In this document: positions 16,020-24,172 of the stretch, piece by piece
How the letters are laid out: every line of letters starts with the position of its first letter
Numbering within the stretch: the first letter of the stretch is position 1
Source of the DNA: Leadbetterella sp964423865
GTDB taxonomy: Bacteria; Bacteroidota; Bacteroidia; Cytophagales; Spirosomataceae
NCBI GenBank assembly: GCA_964423865.1
Contig: CAYRGN010000042.1
Location: forward strand, 1 to 32,805
Direction of reading: 5' to 3'
Length of the DNA stretch: 32,805 nt
Translations under genes and position numbers: made by a program
The notes under the pieces: generated by a model
Seen by the model: only the letters and a program-made list of their open reading frames with translations
Told to the model about the DNA's origin: nothing
Database searches by the model: none

Positions 16020-19005
16020 ATTTGATCGTATTTAATTTTTGCTTGGCCTGGGCCACCGTTTCTTTATTTTCCGAATTTTCAATAATGGAATTCAATGTAG
16101 CTTTGGCCATAAAACTATCATTCTTGCCGATATAATTGTCTGCGATCAGCAAGAAGGCGTTTTCGTACCACGCCAGGTAATCGGAATAATCGTTGGCCAG
16201 TTCCTGCATGGTTTTGATAGAGGCGTCGTATTCTTTCTGCTTGTATTGAATCTCCCCTATCCGGTACTTGGCTTCGGCAGCAGACTCGTCTTTGGCCAGC
16301 CCCATGGTTTTCTGGAACTGCGTTTTGGCCGCCGCGAAATCCGACTTGCCCACCAGGGCTTTCCCGCGGAACAATTCTGCGCGGTTTACAGCTCCCGCCA
16401 CTACATTTCCACCTGTCGCCAGTATTTTATCGGCCATTTCCAGGGTTTTATCAAAATCACTTTTCTGGAAATACGCACGCATCAGTCCTTCGTACGCCAC
16501 CACGGTTTCCCGCTGGGCGGATGTACTGTAAACCACTTGCTGGTAATTGCGGATGGCGTCATCGTACCGGTTCATTTCATAATAAATCACCGCCGAACGC
16601 ATGGCCGCCTGGGATAAAAATTCCAGCTGGTTCCCGTTCACAATCTCCTGGTAATATCGGAGGGCCTCATTCCTGTTCTTCAGTGCCAGGTAAGATTCAC
16701 CCAGCAGGTAATTGGCCTCGGGAATCAATACCGACCCCTTGTATTGCTGAATAAAACGGGTAAAAGCAGATATCGCCTTATCATAACTTTCGGCGAAAAA
16801 CAGGTCTTTGGCCGTTTCAAACTGAAGACCCTGCACGGAAGATCCCTCCGGGTTATTTCGTTTGTATTGCTCCGCGATTTCAAAGAACTCTTCCGAACGG
16901 TTGGCCTGGCTCAGGGCTTCACGAATGCCGAGGAAGGCTTCTGAGGCATAGCTAGACTTTCCGAATTTATCCAAAATAGTCTTAAAATCCGAAACAGATC
17001 GATTGTAATCTTCAATGTTGGTGTATGCTATTCCTCTTCTGAGCAGCACCTGGGGAACCCGTTCTGACGAAGGCTTTTTCTTTAAAAGATCGGTAAATAC
17101 GGCAATGGCGGCTCGGTAATTTCCACTTTCCATCGCAAGGTTCCCGTTCTGGAAAAGCGCGTCGTCTATCAGGCGGGAACCGGCGAACGAACGGGTAAAC
17201 TGATCAAAGGCGCTTTTGGCTTCCGCCTCGCGTCCGAGATATTTCAGGGCCATCCCTTTCTGATACAGTGCATAATCTTTGCCCGATGTATTCGTGCGGA
17301 ACGCTTGATCGTAGGTATTGAGGGCCTGGGTAAAATTTTGGGTCATCAGGTAGCAGTCTCCTATCCGGAGGTTTGCGTCATCCAGGCTGGCCGCCAGGGT
17401 GGCTTCTCCCCTTGCACCGGACCGGAAATCCTGGAATAACCGGAGGGCGTCGGAATATTGCTCCCGGTTAAAGCTGAGGTAACCCAGGCTGTACTGGCTT
17501 TTCAGGCGGGCGATGCGGTCAGAAGAGGTAAGCAGTTCACGGTAGAGGCTCTCCGCTTCCGGTTTTTCCAGGTAGAAAAGGGCCTCCGCTTTCCAGAGCT
17601 TCGCCTGGGTAGCCAGGTCACGGCTGACAGGGCGGATAAGCGACTTGTCAAAATACCCGATTGCTGCGTCAAATTTCTCCGCGTTAAATTCCGATACACC
17701 CTGATTATAGGCTAGTTTCTGGTAAGCTTCGTCAATTTTAGGGGTAGTTCGTGACAATCCTTCGATATACCGTATAGCCGCTACGTAATTGCTGGTTTCA
17801 AACAGAATTTCGCTCAGCAGCTCATTGGTTTCGTCTACATATTTTCCATCAGGATATTCCTTCACATAATTCTGGAGGTCTACGATAGCCTGCTGGCTGT
17901 TTCCGTTCTCCACCAGCACCTTGATGTAGTTATAGGCGGCTTCCTCTTTGATCGCAGGGTCAAAATCCGTCTTTCTGGCGGCATCAAAAGCGGCCATGGC
18001 GGAATTCAGGTCGCCCTGGCGCAGCGCGCATATTCCCAGGTAATAGGCTGCCTGCTGACCGAGTTCATCGTTGGCCCCCGCCACGTTTTTAAACAGGGCA
18101 GCGGCATTTCCGTATTTCTCTATTTTATACAGGCTAAACGCATGACGAAAAATCACCTGGGGACTGGTTTTGGTTATTTTAAGCAACTTGTATTTGTCGT
18201 AGTACAGGGCGGCTTTTTCAAAATTATTCTTAAAATAACTTACTTCTCCTGCCAAAAGGGCGAGGTCGTCATATTTCCGACCGTCAGGATGCGCGATGAT
18301 CGGTTCCGCGTAAGCCAGCAATTCATCGTACTTCTTTTGTTTATACAGAATCTGTCCTATCCAGTTGGGTACCTCCTGGCGGTAAGCGGGCACATTCTCC
18401 ACCCGGCGCAGATCGGTCAGGGCCAGGTCATAATTTTCGTTTTGGAAATTAATCACTGCCGCGTAATAGGCCGCGTTCACCGCATTGGCAATCACCGTAC
18501 CCTTTACATAATCAAACTTTTTTAAGGCATTATTGAAGTCTCTCATCTGATAATAAGCCAACCCTAACCGGTAACGAATCTCGTAAGTATCCAGGTTATC
18601 GGCCCGGTTCTCCAGCGACTTCTCATAATAACGAATGGCATCTTTGTATTCGCCCTGTTCAAAATACCGGTCTGCAAGGTCGGAAAAAATAATGCGGGCC
18701 TTGGGATGATCGGCATGGTTAAGTACAAAACGTTCTACCTCGATGTCCGCATCCAGGGCTTTGCTGTTCAGGGAAGCCATCGCGGAGTAATATTCGGCAT
18801 TGGCCAGGTTGAATTTATTGGGATTCAGGCTTTTGGCCGAAAGCGAGATATAGTTCTGAAACTCTTTCCGGGCTGAGCTGTAGGCTTTCTTTCCAAAAAG
18901 CTCCACACCGTTATTGTAATGCGACTCAATGGAAGAATAGCTCAGGGTGTTCTGCGAAAAGGCTCCAAAACAGGAAAGCACGAAAGCCAGGGTTTTGAAT
19001 TTCAT
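16018..19005 (-). CDS. 995-aa secreted TPR-repeat protein
   Basis: A very long exported repeat protein without an enzymatic domain. The first ~17 residues (MKFKTLAFVLSCFGAFS) are a signal peptide. From ~25 to the end it is a near-continuous array of tetratricopeptide/Sel1-like helical hairpins of 34-37 residues, for example YKDAIRYYEKSLENRADNLD, KFDAAIGYFDKSLIRPV, NFTQALNTYDQAFRTNT, NYRAAIAVFTDLLKKKPSSE and YDKAISAFTRFIQQYKGS, resembling the CpoB/YbgF (Tol-associated) and BamD-type repeats. It is the first gene of the minus-strand run that leads to the barrel, HU/SPOR and TonB-like genes. A -7 box lies 19 bp upstream. It probably serves as a periplasmic scaffold; that is inference. Confidence 0.85.
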   Translation of the reverse strand: MKFKTLAFVLSCFGAFSQNTLSYSSIESHYNNGVELFGKKAYSSARKEFQNYISLSAKSLNPNKFNLANAEYYSAMASLNSKALDADIEVERFVLNHADHPKARIIFSDLADRYFEQGEYKDAIRYYEKSLENRADNLDTYEIRYRLGLAYYQMRDFNNALKKFDYVKGTVIANAVNAAYYAAVINFQNENYDLALTDLRRVENVPAYRQEVPNWIGQILYKQKKYDELLAYAEPIIAHPDGRKYDDLALLAGEVSYFKNNFEKAALYYDKYKLLKITKTSPQVIFRHAFSLYKIEKYGNAAALFKNVAGANDELGQQAAYYLGICALRQGDLNSAMAAFDAARKTDFDPAIKEEAAYNYIKVLVENGNSQQAIVDLQNYVKEYPDGKYVDETNELLSEILFETSNYVAAIRYIEGLSRTTPKIDEAYQKLAYNQGVSEFNAEKFDAAIGYFDKSLIRPVSRDLATQAKLWKAEALFYLEKPEAESLYRELLTSSDRIARLKSQYSLGYLSFNREQYSDALRLFQDFRSGARGEATLAASLDDANLRIGDCYLMTQNFTQALNTYDQAFRTNTSGKDYALYQKGMALKYLGREAEAKSAFDQFTRSFAGSRLIDDALFQNGNLAMESGNYRAAIAVFTDLLKKKPSSERVPQVLLRRGIAYTNIEDYNRSVSDFKTILDKFGKSSYASEAFLGIREALSQANRSEEFFEIAEQYKRNNPEGSSVQGLQFETAKDLFFAESYDKAISAFTRFIQQYKGSVLIPEANYLLGESYLALKNRNEALRYYQEIVNGNQLEFLSQAAMRSAVIYYEMNRYDDAIRNYQQVVYSTSAQRETVVAYEGLMRAYFQKSDFDKTLEMADKILATGGNVVAGAVNRAELFRGKALVGKSDFAAAKTQFQKTMGLAKDESAAEAKYRIGEIQYKQKEYDASIKTMQELANDYSDYLAWYENAFLLIADNYIGKNDSFMAKATLNSIIENSENKETVAQAKQKLNTIK

Positions 19006-19024
19006 AGATGACTTGATAATTGGG

Positions 19025-19032
19025 CAAAATTA
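19025..19032 (-). promoter_or_regulatory. -7 box of the TPR/envelope gene run
   Basis: On the minus strand this reads TAatTTTG, an exact match to TAnnTTTG, 19 bp before the TPR start. No good -33 TTG was seen at the expected distance. It lies back to back with the M61 promoter. Confidence 0.5.
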
Positions 19033-19086
19033 GGAAAATAATCGACTTATTTTCCTCGAAAAAACGTTCAAAGCGTATAAAAATTG

Positions 19087-19094
19087 TAGATTTG
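19087..19094 (+). promoter_or_regulatory. -7 box of the M61 peptidase promoter
   Basis: TAgaTTTG matches TAnnTTTG exactly, 23 bp before the M61 ATG. The -33 region is poor. Confidence 0.6.
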
Positions 19095-19117
19095 TGTAAA
19101 TCAAATTTCAAACATTT

Positions 19118-20923
19118 ATGATGCGATATTTTGTATTGTCTGCTTTGATGATGGCACCTTTCCTGGCTGTCAGGGCGGCACAGTTTCCTAACCTTTTAAC
19201 GGGATACGCCACCACCTATGAAGTGGCTATGCCTGAACCCCACACCCATTTTTTTGAGGTTAAAGTCCGTATTGATGACCCCGAAGTGCTTAAAGCAGGT
19301 CATGTCGACTTTAAAATGGCCACCTGGACACCGGGTTCTTACCTCATCCGGGAATATGCCAAAAATATAGAAGGCTTAACCGCCCGCGCCGGCGAAAAGT
19401 CCGTCTCCGTGGTCAAAACCAATAAAAACACGTGGAGAGTCAGCGGCCATAACGGTCAGCCCATCGAAGTTTCTTACCGCCTTTACGCTTTTGAGATCAG
19501 CGTAAGAACCAACTTCCTCGATGCCTCTCACGGGTATTTTAACGGCGCCCCCACTTTTCTGTATGTACCTCAGCTCATGAACCGGAAATCACTGGTGAAA
19601 ATCATTCCCCACGCCAGTTTCAGTAAAGTATCCGTAGCGCTACCCGAAGTGGCAGAGAACGCTTTCGAGGTCGAAAATTTTGATCTGCTGGTCGACAGCC
19701 CTTTTGAAATCGGCAACCACGAAATCCTGGAGTTTGAGGCCCTGGGCGTGAAACACCGCATCGCGAATTATTCTTTGGAACCCCTGAAATACGACCGGGA
19801 AAAACTGATTCGTGATTACAAACGGGTGGTGATAGGCAGCCACAGTGTATTCGGAGGAAAACACCCCTGCAAAGATTACCTGTTCATTATACATCACCTG
19901 GCGGCAGGCGGGGGCGGACTGGAACACCTGAATTCCACCACCTGCCAGACTTCTCCCCAGGTCTATCAGAACCCCGCCCGCTACGAGAGCTTCCTCGGGC
20001 TTATCGCCCACGAGTATTTTCATTTGTGGAACGTAAAGAGATTACGGCCCTACGCCCTCGGGCCCTTCGATTACGAGAATGAAAATTATACCCATATGTT
20101 GTGGGTTTCAGAAGGATTTACCAACTATTACCAGAGCGATATCCTGAGAAGAGTGGGCCTGATTGACGAAGAACGTATGCTGGCCCTGCTGGCAGGAAAT
20201 ATCGGAACCATTGAAAACCAGTACGGCAACAAGGTACAGCCGGTGGCCGAATCTTCGTGGGACGCGTGGATCAAGTATTACCGCCCCAATGAAAACGCCC
20301 AGAACTCCACGGTTTCCTATTACAACAAGGGCGGCGTGCTGGCCAACATTATCAACATGATCATCATCGGCAATACCGGGGGCGAGAAATCACTGGATAA
20401 CGTTCTTCAAAACCTGTATAAGGATTTATACCTCAAAAAAGATATAGGATTTACCGACGAGCAGTTTTTCGCAGAATGCTCCAAAGTGGCCGGGGAAGAC
20501 CTTTCCGGGTTCTTTCAAAAGTATGTATTCGGCACGGAAACCATAGATTATGCCCGGTATTTTGCGCTCGTGGATGTAGATGCGAAAATCAGCTTATCTA
20601 ACCCGGACACCCCCTATTTCGGAGCGATGGCCCGCGGGGGCCGCATAATGCGCATAGATTACGGCACCGGCGCTTACCACGACGGCCTCAATGTCAATGA
20701 CGAGATCCTGGAAGTAGACGGAAAGCCTTTTAGCAGCACGGAAGCCATTACCTTAGGTAAAAAGGTAGGTGATGTGGTGAAAATTACCGTTCTGCGGGGA
20801 GGGGCAAAACAAACGTACGACATCCGCCTTTTGCAGGATCCGCGGGTACGCGTGACCCTGACACCCCAAAATTCTCCTGCCGCGGCAGCGAAGAAGAAAT
20901 ATAAAAAGTGGATGCACGGGTAA
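19118..20923 (+). CDS. M61-family metallopeptidase with PDZ domain
   Basis: A 601-aa exported zinc aminopeptidase of the M61 (glycyl aminopeptidase) family. It has a signal peptide (residues 1-20, ending VRA). An N-terminal beta domain (about 30-215) is followed by the catalytic part: GGGGLEH at 264-270, a family marker, the zinc motif HEYFH at 298-302, and WVSEGFTNYY at 329-338, whose E332 is the likely third zinc ligand. Residues ~505-585 form a PDZ domain (GGRIMRIDYGTGAYHDGLNV, DEILEVDGKPF, VVKITVLRGG). Start is ATG 19118 or the next ATG at 19121. It stands alone, divergent from the envelope gene run and convergent to dapB. It probably degrades peptides in the periplasm. Confidence 0.93.
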   Translation: MMRYFVLSALMMAPFLAVRAAQFPNLLTGYATTYEVAMPEPHTHFFEVKVRIDDPEVLKAGHVDFKMATWTPGSYLIREYAKNIEGLTARAGEKSVSVVKTNKNTWRVSGHNGQPIEVSYRLYAFEISVRTNFLDASHGYFNGAPTFLYVPQLMNRKSLVKIIPHASFSKVSVALPEVAENAFEVENFDLLVDSPFEIGNHEILEFEALGVKHRIANYSLEPLKYDREKLIRDYKRVVIGSHSVFGGKHPCKDYLFIIHHLAAGGGGLEHLNSTTCQTSPQVYQNPARYESFLGLIAHEYFHLWNVKRLRPYALGPFDYENENYTHMLWVSEGFTNYYQSDILRRVGLIDEERMLALLAGNIGTIENQYGNKVQPVAESSWDAWIKYYRPNENAQNSTVSYYNKGGVLANIINMIIIGNTGGEKSLDNVLQNLYKDLYLKKDIGFTDEQFFAECSKVAGEDLSGFFQKYVFGTETIDYARYFALVDVDAKISLSNPDTPYFGAMARGGRIMRIDYGTGAYHDGLNVNDEILEVDGKPFSSTEAITLGKKVGDVVKITVLRGGAKQTYDIRLLQDPRVRVTLTPQNSPAAAAKKKYKKWMHG

Positions 20924-20974
20924 GGGAACAGTTATTCGAAGCGGATTTCCAAACCTTCAAAAAGATATACGCTC

Positions 20975-21002
20975 GTAGAGACACACGATGGTGTGTCTCT
21001 AC
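20975..21002. repeat. Perfect 12-bp-stem palindromic element
   Basis: gtagagacacac (20975-20986), loop gatg, gtgtgtctctac (20991-21002): a perfect hairpin 51 bp after the M61 stop. There is no T run, so it is a poor terminator by itself. It is of the GTAGAGACACACC-type palindromes that I recall as dispersed in Bacteroidota and cyanobacterial genomes. Confidence 0.85.
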
Positions 21003-21027
21003 CGTTTCCCCCCAACTCGGCACTCGG

Positions 21028-21050
21028 TTCTCGACTACGCTCAAACTGAC
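21028..21050. repeat. Further copy of the CTCGACTACGCTC repeat
   Basis: ttctcgactacgctcaaact (21028-21047) and the next gac match the 10134-10294 repeat units at all but a few bases (caaac in place of gaagt). Different gap, same repeat family. Confidence 0.7.
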
Positions 21051-21089
21051 ACGAACGATCGCTTCTATCACCCCGAGCACAAATAAGCA

Positions 21090-21108
21090 CGAGAGTGCGA
21101 AGCTCTCG
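21090..21108. repeat. Small hairpin before dapB stop
   Basis: cgagag (21090-21095), 7-nt loop, ctctcg (21103-21108), in a GC-richer stretch 24 bp downstream of the dapB stop on the minus strand. No T run; a role in ending dapB transcription is possible but weak. Confidence 0.4.
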
Positions 21109-21131
21109 AGGGGCACTACTCCTACTCGGAA

Positions 21132-21854
21132 CTAACTACTCATTTCCAGCATATCCTCCATCCCAAAGACGCCTTCCTTACCGGCCAGCCATTCCGCTGC
21201 CAGCACAGCGCCCATAGCGAATCCTGTACGGGAATAGGCCGTATGCTTTATTTCGATTTCATCCACTTCGGAAATATACTTTATGGTGTGCGTACCCGGC
21301 ACTTTTCCTTCTCTTGACGACCAGATGGGTACTTCTGCCGGTTCGGCAATTTGGTTGTTCACCCAGGATTTTTTTTCAGGATAATTTTCCAGGATGCCTT
21401 CCGCCAGGGTAATGGCGGTACCGCTGGGTGCATCCAGTTTTTCTGTATGGTGAATTTCGGAAGTGAAGACCGCGTACTGCTTTTGCGGCGCCATCAGCCG
21501 GGCCAGCACCTTATTCAGGTGAAAGAAAAGGTTTACCCCGATGCTATAGTTCGAGGCATAGAAAAACCCGCCTTTATGGGTACGGCATAGCCCCTCGATC
21601 TCCCTTCTGTGTTCCAGCCAGCCCGTAGTGCCACAGACCACTTTCAAGCCCTTTTCCATACAGTAGCGGAGGTTATCGGCCGCCGAATGAGGAGAACTGA
21701 ACTCAATTACCGCATCTACCGTGGCCGGAGACAGCTTTTCCCTATCTTCCGCATTGCTTACATCGATCCGGAAAACCACTTCGTGTCCGCGTTCCAGGGC
21801 AAGGGCTTCGATGGCCTTCCCCATTTTTCCATATCCAAGCAGGGCAATTTTCAT
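21132..21854 (-). CDS. dapB: 4-hydroxy-tetrahydrodipicolinate reductase
   Basis: Reduces hydroxy-tetrahydrodipicolinate with NAD(P)H in the diaminopimelate/lysine pathway, one step before DapD. The nucleotide motif GYGKMGKAI is at 7-15. CGTTGW (about 74-79) and ASNYSIGVNLFFHLNKVL mark the substrate side, and HHTEKLDAPSGTAI (residues ~134-147) holds the conserved catalytic His/Lys. Length 240 aa is slightly short but normal for Bacteroidota. It is the last gene of a run parA-parB-DUF5683-dapB, 14 bp behind DUF5683. To my knowledge lepB often follows in this phylum; here it is absent and the convergent M61 gene lies next. Confidence 0.95.
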   Translation of the reverse strand: MKIALLGYGKMGKAIEALALERGHEVVFRIDVSNAEDREKLSPATVDAVIEFSSPHSAADNLRYCMEKGLKVVCGTTGWLEHRREIEGLCRTHKGGFFYASNYSIGVNLFFHLNKVLARLMAPQKQYAVFTSEIHHTEKLDAPSGTAITLAEGILENYPEKKSWVNNQIAEPAEVPIWSSREGKVPGTHTIKYISEVDEIEIKHTAYSRTGFAMGAVLAAEWLAGKEGVFGMEDMLEMSS

Positions 21855-21868
21855 TTGTCTTTTTTGAT

Positions 21869-22540
21869 TTATTTAAAATTTAAGCTAAGCCGCACGCCCG
21901 CGGCGTAGGTTCCGCCGCCGGGAATCAACACGGGCTGCCAGCGCAGCGAAATATCGTCGGAAATGTCAAAGGTCTTCAAATGGGCCGTCACATTGGCTTC
22001 CACCGCAAAGAGGGTCCAGCCCAGGCCGAAACCAATAATGCTGAGGTCGCGGTATCTTTTGAAGCTGGAAGCGGCCCGGGCGTACGTTTCTTTGGAAATG
22101 GAAATGCCCCCGGGGTTATCAATAAGCGGCATAGAAGACTCATTATTTTCCTGGAGGATCTCCACATGCCGGAGATAATAATTGTATCTTTCGTTGTTCT
22201 TATGGATAGCGATCAGTCCTCCCGCAGCGGCGCCGTAAACTATCGGCAGTTTCCAGTAGTCTTTATTCATCAGCTGCCCCCAGCCGGGTACCAGCATAGA
22301 GCGTAAAAAGATGATCCGCGGACGCTCACGGTCTGTCAGCGAATCTATGCCCACGATCTTTTTGGTAGTGGAAAAGAAGTTTTGAGAAACCTTCTGCAAA
22401 CGCGCTCCCCTCGTAGTATCAAAAGGCGCTTTCAGGTCTTCCAGGCGAATGCTGTCTCCTGCTACTACGAGCGTATCCGTCTGCGCATAGCCGCACAGGG
22501 AAAGACATACCGGTATCAGTATCAGTAAGAACCTTCTCAA
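21869..22540 (-). CDS. DUF5683 membrane/envelope protein
   Basis: A 223-aa protein of the DUF5683 family, of unknown function, commonly placed between parB and dapB in Bacteroidota. It has a signal peptide (MRRFLLILIPVCLSLCGYAQ). The conserved segment MLVPGWGQLMNKDYWKLPIV (about 82-101) is the family's hallmark, followed by a hydrophobic run (VYGAAAGGLIAIH) and a second hydrophobic helix near residue 170-183 (SIIGFGLGWTLFAVEANV). The C terminus has barrel-like strands (GTYAAGVRLSLNFK). It is 2 bp after parB and 14 bp before dapB, so it is co-transcribed with both. No enzymatic motif is seen. Confidence 0.85.
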   Translation of the reverse strand: MRRFLLILIPVCLSLCGYAQTDTLVVAGDSIRLEDLKAPFDTTRGARLQKVSQNFFSTTKKIVGIDSLTDRERPRIIFLRSMLVPGWGQLMNKDYWKLPIVYGAAAGGLIAIHKNNERYNYYLRHVEILQENNESSMPLIDNPGGISISKETYARAASSFKRYRDLSIIGFGLGWTLFAVEANVTAHLKTFDISDDISLRWQPVLIPGGGTYAAGVRLSLNFK

Positions 22541-22542
22541 GT

Positions 22543-23427
22543 TTAATTTTTTAGCTTATCCATGATCTTGTCAAGCTCGGCCCGGGAGGTGTAAGGGATT
22601 TTAATTTCTCCCCGATGCGCGGCATCGGCCTGCACGATTACTTTACAGCCAAACAATTCCCCTAAATGATGCTGATAACTGTCCAGGTTCTGCTTGGGTG
22701 AGGCTGCTGCCGATGATTTACGGGGCGTGGTCTGACGGGTGACCCCCTGCAGATTCCTCACCATTTCTTCCACTTTTCGCACAGATAGTTCCCGACTCAC
22801 CACTTCCTCGTACAAACGGATCAGCTGCTCGGGATTTTCCACCGCCAATAACGCGCGGGCATGGCCCATGCTCAATTTCCGGGCGGCCAGTCCTTCCTGC
22901 ACTATTTCCGGAAGCGACAGCAGACGAAGGTAATTGTTGACCGTAGTTCGGTCTTTACCTACTCTGCCTGCCAATTCTTCCTGCTTCAGACTGCACTCCT
23001 CAATCAGGCGTTTATACGCCATCGCAACCTCCATGGGATTTAAGTTTTCCCTCTGCACGTTTTCGATCAAACCCAACTCCAGCATCTGGTGATCGGAAGC
23101 CTCACGGATATAGGCGGGAATGGTCTTCAGACCCGCCAGACGGGAGGCCTTCAGCCGGCGCTCCCCGGAAATCAACTGGTATTTCCCACCTACTTTCCGC
23201 ACCGCTATGGGCTGAATAACGCCCTGAACCCGAATAGACTCGCTTAGTTCATCCAACGCCACGTCATCAAATTGGGTACGGGGTTGAAAAGGATTGGTTT
23301 CGATAGCATCAAGAGGAATTTCAAACGAATCCACGGCTTCCTCCTGTACTACTTCGGTTTCTACAGGCGCTTCCGACAAAAGAGAACTCAATCCCTTTCC
23401 TAAACCCATTTTTCTCTTAACATTCAT
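22543..23427 (-). CDS. parB: Chromosome partitioning protein ParB
   Basis: DNA-binding CTPase clamp that loads at parS sites and spreads around the origin region. 294 aa. The N terminus begins with GLGKGLSSLL, the ParA-stimulating type of motif. The nucleotide-binding ParB/Srx region has NPFQPRTQFDD, GERRLKAS (88-95) and ENVQREN (122-128), all intact. The parS-reading helix-turn-helix is around 145-180 (EELAGRVGKDRTTVNNYLRL), and a dimerisation tail (YTSRAELDKIMDKLK) ends it. Start ATG 23427 overlaps the parA stop by 11 bp. ATG 23409 is a second possibility. By sequence this is a normal ParB, in contrast to its neighbour ParA. No parS-like TGTTTCACGTGAAACA was noticed in the window. Confidence 0.95.
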   Translation of the reverse strand: MNVKRKMGLGKGLSSLLSEAPVETEVVQEEAVDSFEIPLDAIETNPFQPRTQFDDVALDELSESIRVQGVIQPIAVRKVGGKYQLISGERRLKASRLAGLKTIPAYIREASDHQMLELGLIENVQRENLNPMEVAMAYKRLIEECSLKQEELAGRVGKDRTTVNNYLRLLSLPEIVQEGLAARKLSMGHARALLAVENPEQLIRLYEEVVSRELSVRKVEEMVRNLQGVTRQTTPRKSSAAASPKQNLDSYQHHLGELFGCKVIVQADAAHRGEIKIPYTSRAELDKIMDKLKN

Positions 23428-24025
23428 GCTCTAGTAATTCGTTTGCCAGTTTTAAATAATCGATAAACCCGCTGTGCCATCCCTTTCCATTCAGATCGTT
23501 TAAAGAAAAGCGGGAAAGATAGTAGTTTCTCGAAATTCTGGTATTCAATACCATAAACGAAAAGTACTCTTTCAGTTCCGCTTCAGTCTTTTGAAAGATA
23601 CTGCTGTAGGAGTCTCCTTTGGTCAACACGATCCCACTAATCAGCAGACGATCAAATTCAGCGATCTTCCTCAAGGTTCTGCTCAGCTCTTCCCGGCCGT
23701 AATATTCCGCCTCTACCGGAATCAGTATCGTATCCAGTTCCCGAAACACCGCCTCCTCCTCTGGGGAAGGTTCGGAAGGAATATCAACAAGTATATAATC
23801 CGCTTCCCCGCCGAGCTCACCTTCTCTCCATTTCCGGTATTGCCAGCGCAGGCCTCCCCGCTCTATCTCTCCGTCTTCTGCTCCCAGGTATTTTCCGAGG
23901 TCACCGCTTACATCCACGCACACCACCTTCTTACCCACCGTGGTCAGCGCTGCCCCCAAATAGGCGCACATGCTGGTTTTACCACTTCCTTTACTGTAAT
24001 TGAAAATCCCCGTTTTTATCGCCAT
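23417..24025 (-). CDS. parA: Divergent, short ParA-family ATPase
   Basis: Homologue of the ParA/Soj ATPase that moves ParB-parS complexes. Numbered from ATG 24025 it is only 202 aa (usual ~250-265). The P-loop NYSKGSGKTS (9-18) should read N-x-KGGxGKT: the signature lysine five residues before the GKT lysine (K16) is S11, and a lysine is found one place later (K12). The Walker A' site D38 lies in VCVDVSGDLG, lacking the DADPQ pattern; Walker B is YILVDIPSEP (D81) where IDCPP is usual. A block of ~45 residues between A' and B is missing. The parts ILIPVEAEYYGREELSRTLR and TRISRNYYLSRF align with the ParA C-terminal half. Earlier in-frame ATGs (24058, 24097) are possible but the 24025 start matches the family. 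It overlaps parB by 11 bp. Confidence 0.75.
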   Translation of the reverse strand: MAIKTGIFNYSKGSGKTSMCAYLGAALTTVGKKVVCVDVSGDLGKYLGAEDGEIERGGLRWQYRKWREGELGGEADYILVDIPSEPSPEEEAVFRELDTILIPVEAEYYGREELSRTLRKIAEFDRLLISGIVLTKGDSYSSIFQKTEAELKEYFSFMVLNTRISRNYYLSRFSLNDLNGKGWHSGFIDYLKLANELLEHEC

Positions 24026-24093
24026 GTGTACACCTGCCCGTTTGCCACTGAAATGCATCGTTTCGTTCACATACAAAAAAATACATTTCCAAT

Positions 24094-24103
24094 GCAAATT
24101 TGC
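24094..24103. repeat. 10-bp palindrome upstream of parA
   Basis: gcaaatttgc, a perfect palindrome 69-78 bp upstream of the parA start, in the gap to the rpoD terminator. Could be a regulator site; only one copy, so weak. Confidence 0.25.
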
Positions 24104-24140
24104 TTCAAAACGCGCCTATAAGCAAGAAAAGGGTGCAAAT

Positions 24141-24165
24141 AAAAAGAGGTTCTTTTCAGAACCTC
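24141..24165 (-). terminator. Terminator after rpoD
   Basis: Perfect 8-bp stem gaggttct (24146-24153) / agaacctc (24158-24165) with a 4-nt loop; on the minus strand the stem is followed by a T run (24145-24141 and beyond). It lies 8 bp after the rpoD stop and separates rpoD from parA. Confidence 0.85.
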
Positions 24166-24172
24166 CCTTCAT

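Noticed and set aside
23417..24097. ParA as a broken pseudogene
   Set aside because: The frame is intact, ends normally, overlaps parB, and the P-loop and C-terminal half are kept; divergence is more likely than decay, though not certain.
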